Source: Antrihabitans spumae
GTDB lineage: Bacteria > Actinomycetota > Actinomycetes > Mycobacteriales > Mycobacteriaceae
Assembly: GCF_043944905.1 (NCBI RefSeq)
Contig: NZ_JBIMSN010000072.1
Coordinates: forward strand, 56,696 to 120,695
Direction of reading: 5' to 3'
DNA: 64,000 nucleotides
Positions 26,801-33,666 of this stretch are shown here, piece by piece. Each line of letters opens with the position of its first letter. Within the stretch, counting starts at the first letter, position 1. The position numbers were made by a program, and so were the translations under genes. A model generated the notes under the pieces. That model had not been told where the DNA came from. It saw only the letters and a list, made by a program, of their open reading frames with translations, and did no database searches.

Positions 26801-27098
26801 GTTCGACCACCACGACGGCGTCGCCGAGGTACCCGACTACCGAATCCTGCCCGACCGGGTCGGCGCCGATTCCACCAACGCGTGGCAGGACAACATCGGC
26901 GGCGGTCCACTCGGCTGGACGGGGTTGCTGCTCACCGCCGAATCGGTGCCGACGTACCTGGACGACGACTGGCGACGGGACTGGGGATCGCTGGAACGGT
27001 TGACGCCGTTCGACAAGGATGCGGTACCCGCGCAGGTCGGCGTGACAGTGACAACGCGAAGCGGAACCTGGACGCCGGGACCGATCCGAGTTCGCTGA
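23841..27098 (+). CDS. embC: Arabinosyltransferase, EmbC-like
   Basis: 1085 residues; polytopic GT-C arabinofuranosyltransferase using decaprenyl-phosphoryl-arabinose. A first helix (about 10-30) leads to a periplasmic carbohydrate-binding domain (35-200). Multiple helices follow (about 205-690). The catalytic loop GANTSDDGYLLNMARV supplies the Asp pair. A large C-terminal periplasmic domain with CBM fold ends the protein (about 720-1085; LDWSVGLAFPCQRPF, DDWRRDWGSLERL). The N-terminal half and the FDEHYRW/SPDGSLARR stretch resemble EmbC more than EmbA or EmbB, but the symbol is provisional. The residue matching EmbB Met306, a common ethambutol-resistance position, is Phe (24768-24770). It is followed by the second emb gene after 22 bp. 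Confidence 0.9.
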   Translation: MPPDAKRLRTARLIAIVTGLLGFLLALATPLLPVDQDTASIDWPQASAESVDAPLISYTPLRFDATIPAAAVKDLGAEGGTVVSTIPDESSRAAAEGLVVKVVKGEQGAEPVLEVLLRDNPLVSLPLPELPDSSTITISADPAGAIAEVSNIEPPIKADVRRDIRPQVVGIFTDLDPDAVRSAAGAGLGMHLDLDSRFSSSPSTLKFAAMIVAVLATIASLIALHVLDGTDRRKPRRFLPSSWWKVSPVDLVVIGTLGLWHFIGANTSDDGYLLNMARVSDNSGYMANYFRWFGVPEAPFGWYYDVLATFAKVSTASPWMRLPALIAGVLCWMVISREVLPRLGRHVRRSQVALWTAGLVFLAFWLPYNNGLRPEPIIALGALLTWCSIERAIATGRLLPGAFAVLIAAFSLAAGPSGLICIAALIAGSRPVLQIIVKRAGAATDIGKLRSYASLLAPGLAAGTLVLVAMFADQTLASVLESTSVRTAVGPNVKWFDEHYRWDSLLAISPDGSLARRFGMFVMLLCLIVCVMQVLRKGGRIPGTARGPSTRVLGIIFGALLLMMFTPTKWTHHFGVYAGLAGSLAALAAIAVGAQNMRSPRNRSLFAAAVMFVTALAFTSSNGWWYVSSYGIPWWDKPPSIAGKGFATVMLGLTILLLLLAIWHHFREPYVTASTTRTRRFAPAPLTIAAGFVVLFEVASFAKGAVSQYPAYSIAQSNLDSLAGNTCGLADDVLVESDPNSSMLTPVTGSVADGLRATGDGFTPNGVASDLTADEEEKAVGSANSIRTDDPGRTTDTTAAGTGGGTEENAGINGSSVSLPFGLDAKKTPVLGSYQTGEQKPSTLTSQWYGLDRPAPENSLDKILVITAAGRILSFDADGVLSYGQTLLVEFGTRSPDGQVTDTGVLTPLDIGPSPSWRNLRVPLAEIPDAANVVRIVAVDNDITSDQWLAVTPPRIPHLQTLDEVVGRSQPVLLDWSVGLAFPCQRPFDHHDGVAEVPDYRILPDRVGADSTNAWQDNIGGGPLGWTGLLLTAESVPTYLDDDWRRDWGSLERLTPFDKDAVPAQVGVTVTTRSGTWTPGPIRVR

Positions 27099-27104
27099 CG
27101 CCCG

Positions 27105-27120
27105 TATAGCATTTGCAACC
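27105..27120 (+). promoter_or_regulatory. Probable leaderless promoter of embB-like gene
   Basis: TATAGCAT (27105-27112) contains TAGCAT, which ends 8 nt before GTG 27121. No ribosome site is present. The 22-bp gap between the two emb genes is therefore mostly promoter-like, so the second gene may be transcribed separately as well as by read-through. Confidence 0.45.
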
Positions 27121-30100
27121 GTGCCCGACCTCGTGAAAGCCCCGCAGGCCGAAAGACCAGCCCCCATTTCCAGGGGGACGGACGTGCGGTCCAACTTCCG
27201 GACCGCGCGTCTGATCGCTCTGGTGACCGGTCTACTCGGCGCTTTGTTCGCCCTTGCCACACCGTTTCTGCCGGTCACCCAGACGACAGCAGTACTGAAC
27301 TGGCCGCAGGACGGTGTCATCGGCAACGTCGACGCACCGCTGATGGCGCAGGTGCCGATCGACGTCGAAGCGGCGCTGCCGTGCTCGACGGTGGCGCAGT
27401 TACCCGAACGTGGTGGATTCCTGCTGGCGACCGCACCTCCGCAGGGTGACGGCGCCGCGCTCAACGCGATGTTCGTGCGCGTCAACGAAGCCACCGTCGA
27501 CGTGCTCGACCGAAATGCGGTCGTCGCGTCCGCCCTGCGTTCCGACATGGCGAAGTGCTCGACCATCACCATCTCGTCGAACATCGACGTCACCTCGGCC
27601 GAATTCGTCGGGCTGACGACCCCGACGGGCGATCCGGTGAAGGGTGAACTGAAGGGCGACCTCCGGCCGCAGGTGGTCGGCGTCTACTCCGACCTGCGCT
27701 CGGGTGCTGCGCCGGAGGGGTTGTCGTTCACGATGACCGTCGACTCGCGCTATTCCTCCACTCCGACGTTTCTCAAGATCTTCGCGATGATCGCGGCGGC
27801 GTTGCTGACGTTGATCGCACTCGGCGCTCTCGCCCGCCTCGACAGCACCGACGGTCGCGGCCATCGCCGACTCTTCCCGTCGCACTGGTTGCGCCCGACC
27901 CCTGTGGATGGTGTCGTCGTCGGCGTATTGCTGGTCTGGCACTTCATCGGCGCGAACACCTCCGACGACGGCTATCTGCTCAACATGGCCCGCGTCGCCG
28001 AACATGCCGGTTACATGGCCAACTACTTCCGCTGGTTCGGCGTCCCCGAAGCACCGTTCGGCTGGTACTACGACGTCCTCGAGATGTTCGCGAAGATCTC
28101 CACCGCGAGCCCGTGGATGCGTCTGCCTGCCTTGATCGCCGCCATTCTGTGCTGGCTCGTCATCAGCCGCGAGGTGGTCCCCCGCCTCGGTCGTGCGGTC
28201 AGGCAGAACCGCGTCGCGCTCTGGACCGGCGGTTTCGTCTTCCTCGCCTTCTGGCTGCCCTACGACAACGGTCTGCGGTCGGAGCCGATCGTCGCCCTCG
28301 GCGCACTGCTGACGTGGTGCTCGGTCGAACGTGCGATCGCGACCGGTCGACTGCTACCCGCTGCTGTCGCCTGCCTCGTCGGTGCGTTCACCCTGGCCGC
28401 CGCCCCGACCGGCCTGATGTGTGTGGCTGCACTGCTCGCAGGTATTCGCCCGATCACCCGGATCATCGTCAAACGGCATCGGCAGGTCGGCACGCTGCCG
28501 CTGCTCGCGCCGATGGCTGCCGCCGGACTGCTCGTACTCACAGTCGTCTACAACGACCAGACCTTCGCAGGCATCCAGGAAGCCAACCGAGTTCGCCAGG
28601 CGATCGGCCCTAACCTCGAGTGGTACAAGGACTTCCTTCGCTACTACTACCTCTTCGTCGAAACAGCCGACGGTTCCTTGTCTCGGCGCTTTGCGTTCCT
28701 CGTGATGCTGCTCTGCCTGTTCACGACGCTGTTCATCCTGTTGCGTCGCAAGCGAATTCCCGGCGTCGCGAACGGTCCGGCGTGGCGTCTGATGGGCGTC
28801 GTCTTCGGAACCATCTTCTTCATGATGTTCAACCCGACCAAGTGGACCCACCACTTCGGCGCCTACGCGGGCATTGCCGGTTCGCTTGCCGCGCTGACCG
28901 CCGTTGCGGTCGGTGCAAGTGCGCTGCGCTCGCGCAGAAATCGCACAGTGTTCACCGCAGGTCTGCTGTTCGTGATGGCACTGTCGTTCTCCGGCTGGAA
29001 TGCCTACTGGTACGTGTCCTCCTACGGCGTCCCGTGGTTCGACAAGCGCGTCCAACTCGGCGGGCAAGAATCCAACACCGCGTTCCTCGGCCTGTTCGGT
29101 CTCGCGTTGGTCCTCGTCGCCTGGCACTACCTGCGCGAAGGCTTCGCGAAACCGCAGGCTTCCGCAGCGACTGCACGTGGTCGGCGGATCAGAAAGTTCG
29201 CTGCCGCTCCACTGACCGTTCTCGCCGGTGCGATGGTGCTGTTCGAAGTGCTTTCGCTCGCGAAAGGTGCTGTCGCGCAATACCCTGCGTACTCGATCGC
29301 CAGATCCAACTACGACGCGATCATCGGCAACTCCTGCGGACTCGCCAACGACGTCCTCGTCGAATCCGACCCCAACTCCGGCAACCTCACCCCGCTCGTC
29401 GACCCTGCCAATCCACCGAAGGATCCGAGCGATCCACTCGCGGGCGGACTCCCGGTCGGGTTCTCGCCCAACGGCATTCCCGAGGACCTCTCCGCCGACT
29501 TCGTCGAGGTCAAGCCCGGCATGGGTAACACGGACACCCAAAGTGTGGGTCCGGCGTTCGAGACCGGCGAAGGTGCAGGCACCGGTGGTGGTACGGGAGC
29601 TCGCGGCGTCAACGGCGGTACGGCGAAGCTGCCGTTCGGCCTCAACCCCGCGACCACGCCGGTACTCGGTAGCTACCAGGCCGGCGTACAGGAGCCTGCG
29701 TCCGTCGTCTCCAGCTGGTACCAACTACCCGCACGCTCGGACGACGCTCCGCTCGTCGTCATATCCGCCGCGGGTCGCATCTTCTCGATCGACGCGACCG
29801 GAGCCATGAACTACGGCCAGTCGCTGAAGGTCGAGTACGGTCACCGGTTGCCGGACGGCACGGTCCAGCTGCAGGGCGAGTACCTGCCTAAAGACATCGG
29901 TCCGGCACCGTCGTGGCGCAACCTGCGGGTCCCGCTCGACGAACTGCCAGCCGACGCCGACGTGGTCCGCATCGTCGCAAACGACCCGATCCTGATCGGC
30001 GACCAGTGGCTGGCATTCACGCCGCCGCGGGTGCCGAAGTTGGCTTCGCTCAACGACGTCATCGGGTCCGAGCAGCCCGTACTGCTCGACTGGGCGGTCG

Positions 30101-30426
30101 GTCTGCAGTTCCCGTGCCAGCGGCCGTACTATCACAAGAACGGCGTCGCGGAGGTTCCCGGCTACCGCATCCTGCCCGACCGTCCGCTGGCGGTCAGTTC
30201 GACCGACACGTGGCAAGCCGCGGAGAACGGCGGTCCGCTCGGGTTCACCGAGATGCTGGCCATGGCCGTGACGATGCCGACGTACCTGCGCGACGACTGG
30301 AGCAGGGACTGGGGTTCACTCGAGCGCTACGACCGCTACTACCCGACTTCGCAACCCGCCCAACTCGATACGGGTGAGGCGACACGGTCCGGCTTCTGGT
30401 CGCCGGGCAGGTTGCGGGTGTTCTGA
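27121..30426 (+). CDS. embB: Arabinosyltransferase, EmbB-like
   Basis: 1101 residues with the same GT-C plus CBM architecture as the upstream gene: periplasmic domain at about 55-215, Asp282/Asp283 in GANTSDDGYLL, helices to about 700, and a C-terminal CBM domain ending in TRSGFWSPGRL. The stretch FLRYYYLFVETADGSLSRRF (507-526) and LLRRKRIPGVANGPAWRLMGV match EmbB best, although EmbA shares part of this. Position Met306 of M. tuberculosis EmbB corresponds to Phe323 here. It builds the hexaarabinofuranosyl ends of arabinogalactan. No third emb gene follows; a strong hairpin lies 12 bp after the stop. Confidence 0.9.
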   Translation: MPDLVKAPQAERPAPISRGTDVRSNFRTARLIALVTGLLGALFALATPFLPVTQTTAVLNWPQDGVIGNVDAPLMAQVPIDVEAALPCSTVAQLPERGGFLLATAPPQGDGAALNAMFVRVNEATVDVLDRNAVVASALRSDMAKCSTITISSNIDVTSAEFVGLTTPTGDPVKGELKGDLRPQVVGVYSDLRSGAAPEGLSFTMTVDSRYSSTPTFLKIFAMIAAALLTLIALGALARLDSTDGRGHRRLFPSHWLRPTPVDGVVVGVLLVWHFIGANTSDDGYLLNMARVAEHAGYMANYFRWFGVPEAPFGWYYDVLEMFAKISTASPWMRLPALIAAILCWLVISREVVPRLGRAVRQNRVALWTGGFVFLAFWLPYDNGLRSEPIVALGALLTWCSVERAIATGRLLPAAVACLVGAFTLAAAPTGLMCVAALLAGIRPITRIIVKRHRQVGTLPLLAPMAAAGLLVLTVVYNDQTFAGIQEANRVRQAIGPNLEWYKDFLRYYYLFVETADGSLSRRFAFLVMLLCLFTTLFILLRRKRIPGVANGPAWRLMGVVFGTIFFMMFNPTKWTHHFGAYAGIAGSLAALTAVAVGASALRSRRNRTVFTAGLLFVMALSFSGWNAYWYVSSYGVPWFDKRVQLGGQESNTAFLGLFGLALVLVAWHYLREGFAKPQASAATARGRRIRKFAAAPLTVLAGAMVLFEVLSLAKGAVAQYPAYSIARSNYDAIIGNSCGLANDVLVESDPNSGNLTPLVDPANPPKDPSDPLAGGLPVGFSPNGIPEDLSADFVEVKPGMGNTDTQSVGPAFETGEGAGTGGGTGARGVNGGTAKLPFGLNPATTPVLGSYQAGVQEPASVVSSWYQLPARSDDAPLVVISAAGRIFSIDATGAMNYGQSLKVEYGHRLPDGTVQLQGEYLPKDIGPAPSWRNLRVPLDELPADADVVRIVANDPILIGDQWLAFTPPRVPKLASLNDVIGSEQPVLLDWAVGLQFPCQRPYYHKNGVAEVPGYRILPDRPLAVSSTDTWQAAENGGPLGFTEMLAMAVTMPTYLRDDWSRDWGSLERYDRYYPTSQPAQLDTGEATRSGFWSPGRLRVF

Positions 30427-30437
30427 TTTGGTGGCGT

Positions 30438-30480
30438 GAGGGCGCCCCTGACGCTATCGAGCGGCGTCAGGGGCGCCCTC
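30438..30480. repeat. Palindromic repeat family 2, copy 1 (bidirectional terminator)
   Basis: A perfect 17-bp inverted repeat (30438-30454 with 30464-30480; arm GAGGGCGCCCCTGACGC) has a 9-nt loop. It sits between the convergent stops of embB and the glycosyltransferase, and its position fits a shared terminator. The right arm is followed by GCTCCG, a tail also seen in the copy at 33608. Confidence 0.8.
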
Positions 30481-30487
30481 GCTCCGT

Positions 30488-31789
30488 TCAGCTCGCCAGT
30501 TTCTCGAGCAGGTCGGCGGCTTCCCTGCTCGAATCGTGGGTTGCCATCTCGGCCTGCACTTTTCGGGCTGCGTCGCGGAATCCTGGCTCGTCCAGCACTC
30601 TGCGGACCGCGACGCGTACCTTCTCCGGCGCCGGGCCCGTCTTGCCGAGGCGCAACCCGACACCGGACCACTGGATGCGCGCGGCGATCTCCGCCTTCTC
30701 CTCGGTTGTGCCCGCCTGCACGATCGGGACACCGTGCGACAACGCCAACGTGACGCCCGTGTAGCCACCGTTGGTGACGAAGACGTCGGCCTTGTTCAGG
30801 ATCTCGTCGTACGGAATCCATTGCTCGACAATGCAGTTGGCGGGCAGCGCTTGGCCGTAGGCGGTCTCCACTGCTGCCCGGCTCGGTCCACCCGTCGTCA
30901 CGATCACACGAACGTTCTCTTCCGCGAGCGCGCGGAGGGCAGGAACAACGAGCTCGGACATATCGGGTCGCAGACTGCCCTGGGTCACGTGCACGACTGG
31001 TTTGTGGTCGGCCCCGAGGTCGGACCACCAATTCGGCTCGACCCAGCCCTTGGTCGGGTCCGGCTTCAGTGCACCGATCCAGTGGATGTGCGAGGGCAGG
31101 TCGGCGTGGGGATACTCGAATCCCGGTGTGCAGCCCTGCATGTGCAGCATCGGCGACGCGACGGAGTCCAACGCGGAGTTGGGGTCACGTGGCAGACCGA
31201 GGTCGGCGCGGATGGCGTCGTAGGTCCGTTGGGCGTTCTTGAAGATCACCTTTGCGGTGACCGTGCGGACGAGTCGGTTGCGTAGTCGTCCGATCGGCCC
31301 GGCCATCGGCATCATGCCGGGTCCGAACGGTGGCGTGTCTGCGTCGGCGTACGGAAGGGGTCCGTCGGCGAAGGTGGCCCACGGGATCCCTTCGAGCTCG
31401 GACACCATGCCGACGCCGTAGCTGAGGCCTTCGGTCAGCATCGCGTCGACCGATCGTCCTTCATTGCGTTCCGCTGCGATGATCGCTCGGAGGTCGGCGA
31501 CACGGTGCGGTGCCTGTCCGACGAAGATCCGGTCGAATGCGAGGCCGATCTGCTTCGCCCCCGACATGCCGATGAATTCCGGGAAGTACTCGAAGATGTC
31601 GTGGCCGCTGAAGTCCTCCGCCTCGACGTAGGGCAGTGGCGTGGCCCCGATTGCGGCGATGCGATCGTGGAATGTCTTGCCGGAATACCAGAGCACTCCG
31701 TGGCCGCGTTCGATCAGTCGTGCAGCGATCGGGAGCGGGTTCATGGTGTGGGCCTGGATCGGAACGGATGCGAACAGAAAGGTTGCCAT
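30488..31789 (-). CDS. UGT/MGT-type glycosyltransferase (GT1)
   Basis: 433 residues. The GT-B fold is in two halves: the acceptor domain (about 1-215; FLFASVPIQAHTMNPLPIAARLIERGH) and the nucleotide-sugar domain (about 230-433). The C-terminal signature region is IVEQWIPYDEILNKADVFVTNGGYTGVTLALSHGVPIVQ, in which the usual NxGGxxT with HGG is changed to TNGGYTG. Relatives glycosylate macrolides, flavonoids or lipids. It is transcribed divergently from a TetR gene 66 bp away, suggesting induction by its acceptor compound. ATG 31789 has GAGGAGAC 6 nt upstream. Acceptor and donor are unknown. Confidence 0.88.
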   Translation of the reverse strand: MATFLFASVPIQAHTMNPLPIAARLIERGHGVLWYSGKTFHDRIAAIGATPLPYVEAEDFSGHDIFEYFPEFIGMSGAKQIGLAFDRIFVGQAPHRVADLRAIIAAERNEGRSVDAMLTEGLSYGVGMVSELEGIPWATFADGPLPYADADTPPFGPGMMPMAGPIGRLRNRLVRTVTAKVIFKNAQRTYDAIRADLGLPRDPNSALDSVASPMLHMQGCTPGFEYPHADLPSHIHWIGALKPDPTKGWVEPNWWSDLGADHKPVVHVTQGSLRPDMSELVVPALRALAEENVRVIVTTGGPSRAAVETAYGQALPANCIVEQWIPYDEILNKADVFVTNGGYTGVTLALSHGVPIVQAGTTEEKAEIAARIQWSGVGLRLGKTGPAPEKVRVAVRRVLDEPGFRDAARKVQAEMATHDSSREAADLLEKLAS

Positions 31790-31855
31790 TGTGTTGTCTC
31801 CTCTGGGGCTCGTACTCTCTTGGAGACATACGCAAATCGATTGAGTGTGGTTCAA

Positions 31856-32506
31856 ATGAATTCGCCCGAGTCCGACGCCCGCTCCTACGTCAGCCCACTG
31901 CGCGCCGAACAAACGGCGTTGACGCAGCGCCGAATCATCGAAGCCGGCTACAGGATGTTCATCGAATGTGGTTACGGTGCAACGACAATGGCGCAGATCG
32001 CGAAGGCCGCGCAGGTGTCGACGCAGACCGTCTACAACACGTTCGGCTCGAAGGCCGCGTTGCTCAAGCGGATCTACGACGTGCGTCTCGTCGGCGACGA
32101 TTTGCCGATCCCGCTCGCCGAGCGTCCACACGTCGTCGCCATGTACGCCGACCCCGATCCCGCCCGGTTTCTCCATGCCTACGCCCGACTCGGTGTCGAG
32201 TTGATGGAGCGCTTGGGTCCGTTGTTGGTCGCCGTGACCGCCGGTGCAGGCGCTGGAGACGCCGACCTCGTCGCACACCTGAAGACCATCGACGGCGAAC
32301 GGCTCGTCGGCGCAACGATGGTCGCCCGCCGCATGAACGAGTTGGGAGCGCTACGCAGCGAGCTGAGCATCGAGCGAGCAGCGGACATCGTCTGGACCCT
32401 CAACAGCGTCGAGGTATGGGAGCTGCTGACCGGTCGCCGGGGTTGGTCCGCGGACGATTACGAAGCGTGGTTGGGTCAATCGCTGTGTAGCGCAATTCTG
32501 GCGTGA
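31856..32506 (+). CDS. TetR-family transcriptional regulator
   Basis: 216 residues. The N-terminal HTH (about 20-66; RRIIEAGYRMFIECGYGATTMAQIAKAAQVSTQTVYNTFG) is typical TetR, and the C-terminal helical ligand domain is variable. It is divergent from the glycosyltransferase gene, and the 66-bp gap probably holds its operator. The start ATG 31856 lacks a strong ribosome site; GTG 31847 in the same frame is an alternative. The likely role is repression of the neighbouring glycosyltransferase (inference from position). Confidence 0.88.
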   Translation: MNSPESDARSYVSPLRAEQTALTQRRIIEAGYRMFIECGYGATTMAQIAKAAQVSTQTVYNTFGSKAALLKRIYDVRLVGDDLPIPLAERPHVVAMYADPDPARFLHAYARLGVELMERLGPLLVAVTAGAGAGDADLVAHLKTIDGERLVGATMVARRMNELGALRSELSIERAADIVWTLNSVEVWELLTGRRGWSADDYEAWLGQSLCSAILA

Positions 32507-32513
32507 CCTGGCG

Positions 32514-32566
32514 GTGCGAGGGGGCCACTGCCGCCATCGAATGAGGTCAGGGGCACATTCACTCCG
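32514..32566. repeat. Palindromic repeat family 2, degenerate copy 2
   Basis: GCGAGGGGGCCACTGCC at 32516-32532 and AGGTCAGGGGCACATTCACTCCG at 32544-32566 resemble the two arms of the elements at 30438 and 33608, with several mismatches. It lies just after the TetR stop in a 149-bp gap before the AbiEi-like gene. Terminator function is possible but the stem is weak. Confidence 0.45.
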
Positions 32567-32655
32567 CGGAATCTGGTTCAAAAGTTATCCACAGGCTCAC
32601 CGTCTCCCCAGGTCGCGCGGGCAGGGCCACTCCTTGCATACGGCACAGTGACCTG

Positions 32656-33609
32656 ATGCGGCGGGGAACATGGGCACACGATCACACGCTGGTCGCGCAG
32701 GCAAGCACAAACGGGGTCATCACAGTCGGGCAGCTGGCTGCGATCGGAGTCGGAGACGGAGCGGTCGGGCGCAGATGCGCGCCGGGCGGTCCGTGGCAGC
32801 GCCTGCTCCCCGGCATCGTTCTGCTGCACAATTCGATTCCGAGCAACCGCGAGAGGTCAGTCGGCGCAATCCTGTACGCGCGCGACCACGCCGTACTCAC
32901 TGCTCACGCGGGACTGGCTGCGCACGGTTTCGCCCGCTGGAGCTCGACTGGCACGGTGGACGTGCTGATACCGCACGACGAACGCCGTTCCTCGACTTCG
33001 TTCGTCGCGGTGGAGCGGACCCGCCGAATGCCTGCAGTTGTGGCGAGGGGTGGTTTGCGCACGGCGACCCTCGTCAGGTGTGCCGTCGATGCGGGCCGGC
33101 GAACGACGAAGCTCGACGGTTGTCGTTCCTTGCTCGCCGAAGTAGTGCAGCGCGGCGACGTGTCCGTCGAGGAACTGGCGATCGAGCTTGCAGAATCCAC
33201 GACACGCGGCACCGCCCTACCTCGACGAGTCATCGAAGAGCTCGGCGGAGGTGCGCACTCCGTGGCAGAACTGTTGGCGCAACGTGTCTACTCGACCTCC
33301 GGCCTGCCACCGATGGTGTTCAATCGGCCGATCGAGGACTCGAACGGCAACTTCGTCGCGTGCCCGGACGGTTGGCTCGACGATGTCGGTCTGGCCTGGG
33401 AGATCGACTCCCTGCAGCACCATCTGACGGTGCAGGACCACGAGAAGACGATATTGCGAAGGGCTCGAATGCAGAAGCTCGGCATCATCGTCGTCGAGAC
33501 CCTGCCGAATCAGCTGCGAACCAATCCTCGACTCGTGATCAGCGACCTAACCGCGAACTATCGTCTCGGCACGCAACGTCCACGTCCGGACGTCCGCCTC
33601 AGCGGATGA
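32656..33609 (+). CDS. AbiEi-like winged-helix / DUF559-type nuclease-fold protein
   Basis: 317 residues. The N-terminus (about 10-60; ASTNGVITVGQLAAIGVGDGAVGRRCAPGGPWQRLLPGIVLL) is the winged-helix domain annotated as AbiEi antitoxin in many actinobacterial proteins. The C-terminus (about 215-300) has a restriction-endonuclease-like stretch, CPDGWLDDVGLAWEIDSLQHH, followed by RRARMQKLGIIVVETLP, resembling a PD-(D/E)xK or DUF559 core. No AbiEii toxin gene is adjacent, so toxin-antitoxin function is unsupported; these proteins are common single genes in rhodococci and mycobacteria. The start is uncertain because no clear ribosome site precedes ATG 32656. Confidence 0.7.
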   Translation: MRRGTWAHDHTLVAQASTNGVITVGQLAAIGVGDGAVGRRCAPGGPWQRLLPGIVLLHNSIPSNRERSVGAILYARDHAVLTAHAGLAAHGFARWSSTGTVDVLIPHDERRSSTSFVAVERTRRMPAVVARGGLRTATLVRCAVDAGRRTTKLDGCRSLLAEVVQRGDVSVEELAIELAESTTRGTALPRRVIEELGGGAHSVAELLAQRVYSTSGLPPMVFNRPIEDSNGNFVACPDGWLDDVGLAWEIDSLQHHLTVQDHEKTILRRARMQKLGIIVVETLPNQLRTNPRLVISDLTANYRLGTQRPRPDVRLSG

Positions 33610-33650
33610 GGGGACCATTCACGCCGCAGGACGACGTGAAGGTGCCCCTC
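33608..33650. repeat. Palindromic repeat family 2, copy 3
   Basis: GAGGGGACCATTCACG (33608-33623) pairs imperfectly with CGTGAAGGTGCCCCTC (33635-33650), followed by GCTCCG as in the 30438 copy. It lies between the convergent ends of the AbiEi-like gene and accD4, which suggests a shared terminator. Confidence 0.65.
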
Positions 33651-33666
33651 GCTCCGGGGGTTGCTG

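Noticed and set aside
27121..30426. Calling the second arabinosyltransferase EmbA.
   Set aside because: Some stretches resemble EmbA, but the FLRYYYL region, RRKRIPGVA-GPAWRLMGV and the TRSGFWSPG terminus match EmbB better. The call remains provisional.
32656..33609. Type IV toxin-antitoxin (AbiE) system.
   Set aside because: Only an AbiEi-like winged helix is present. No AbiEii nucleotidyltransferase toxin gene lies beside it.
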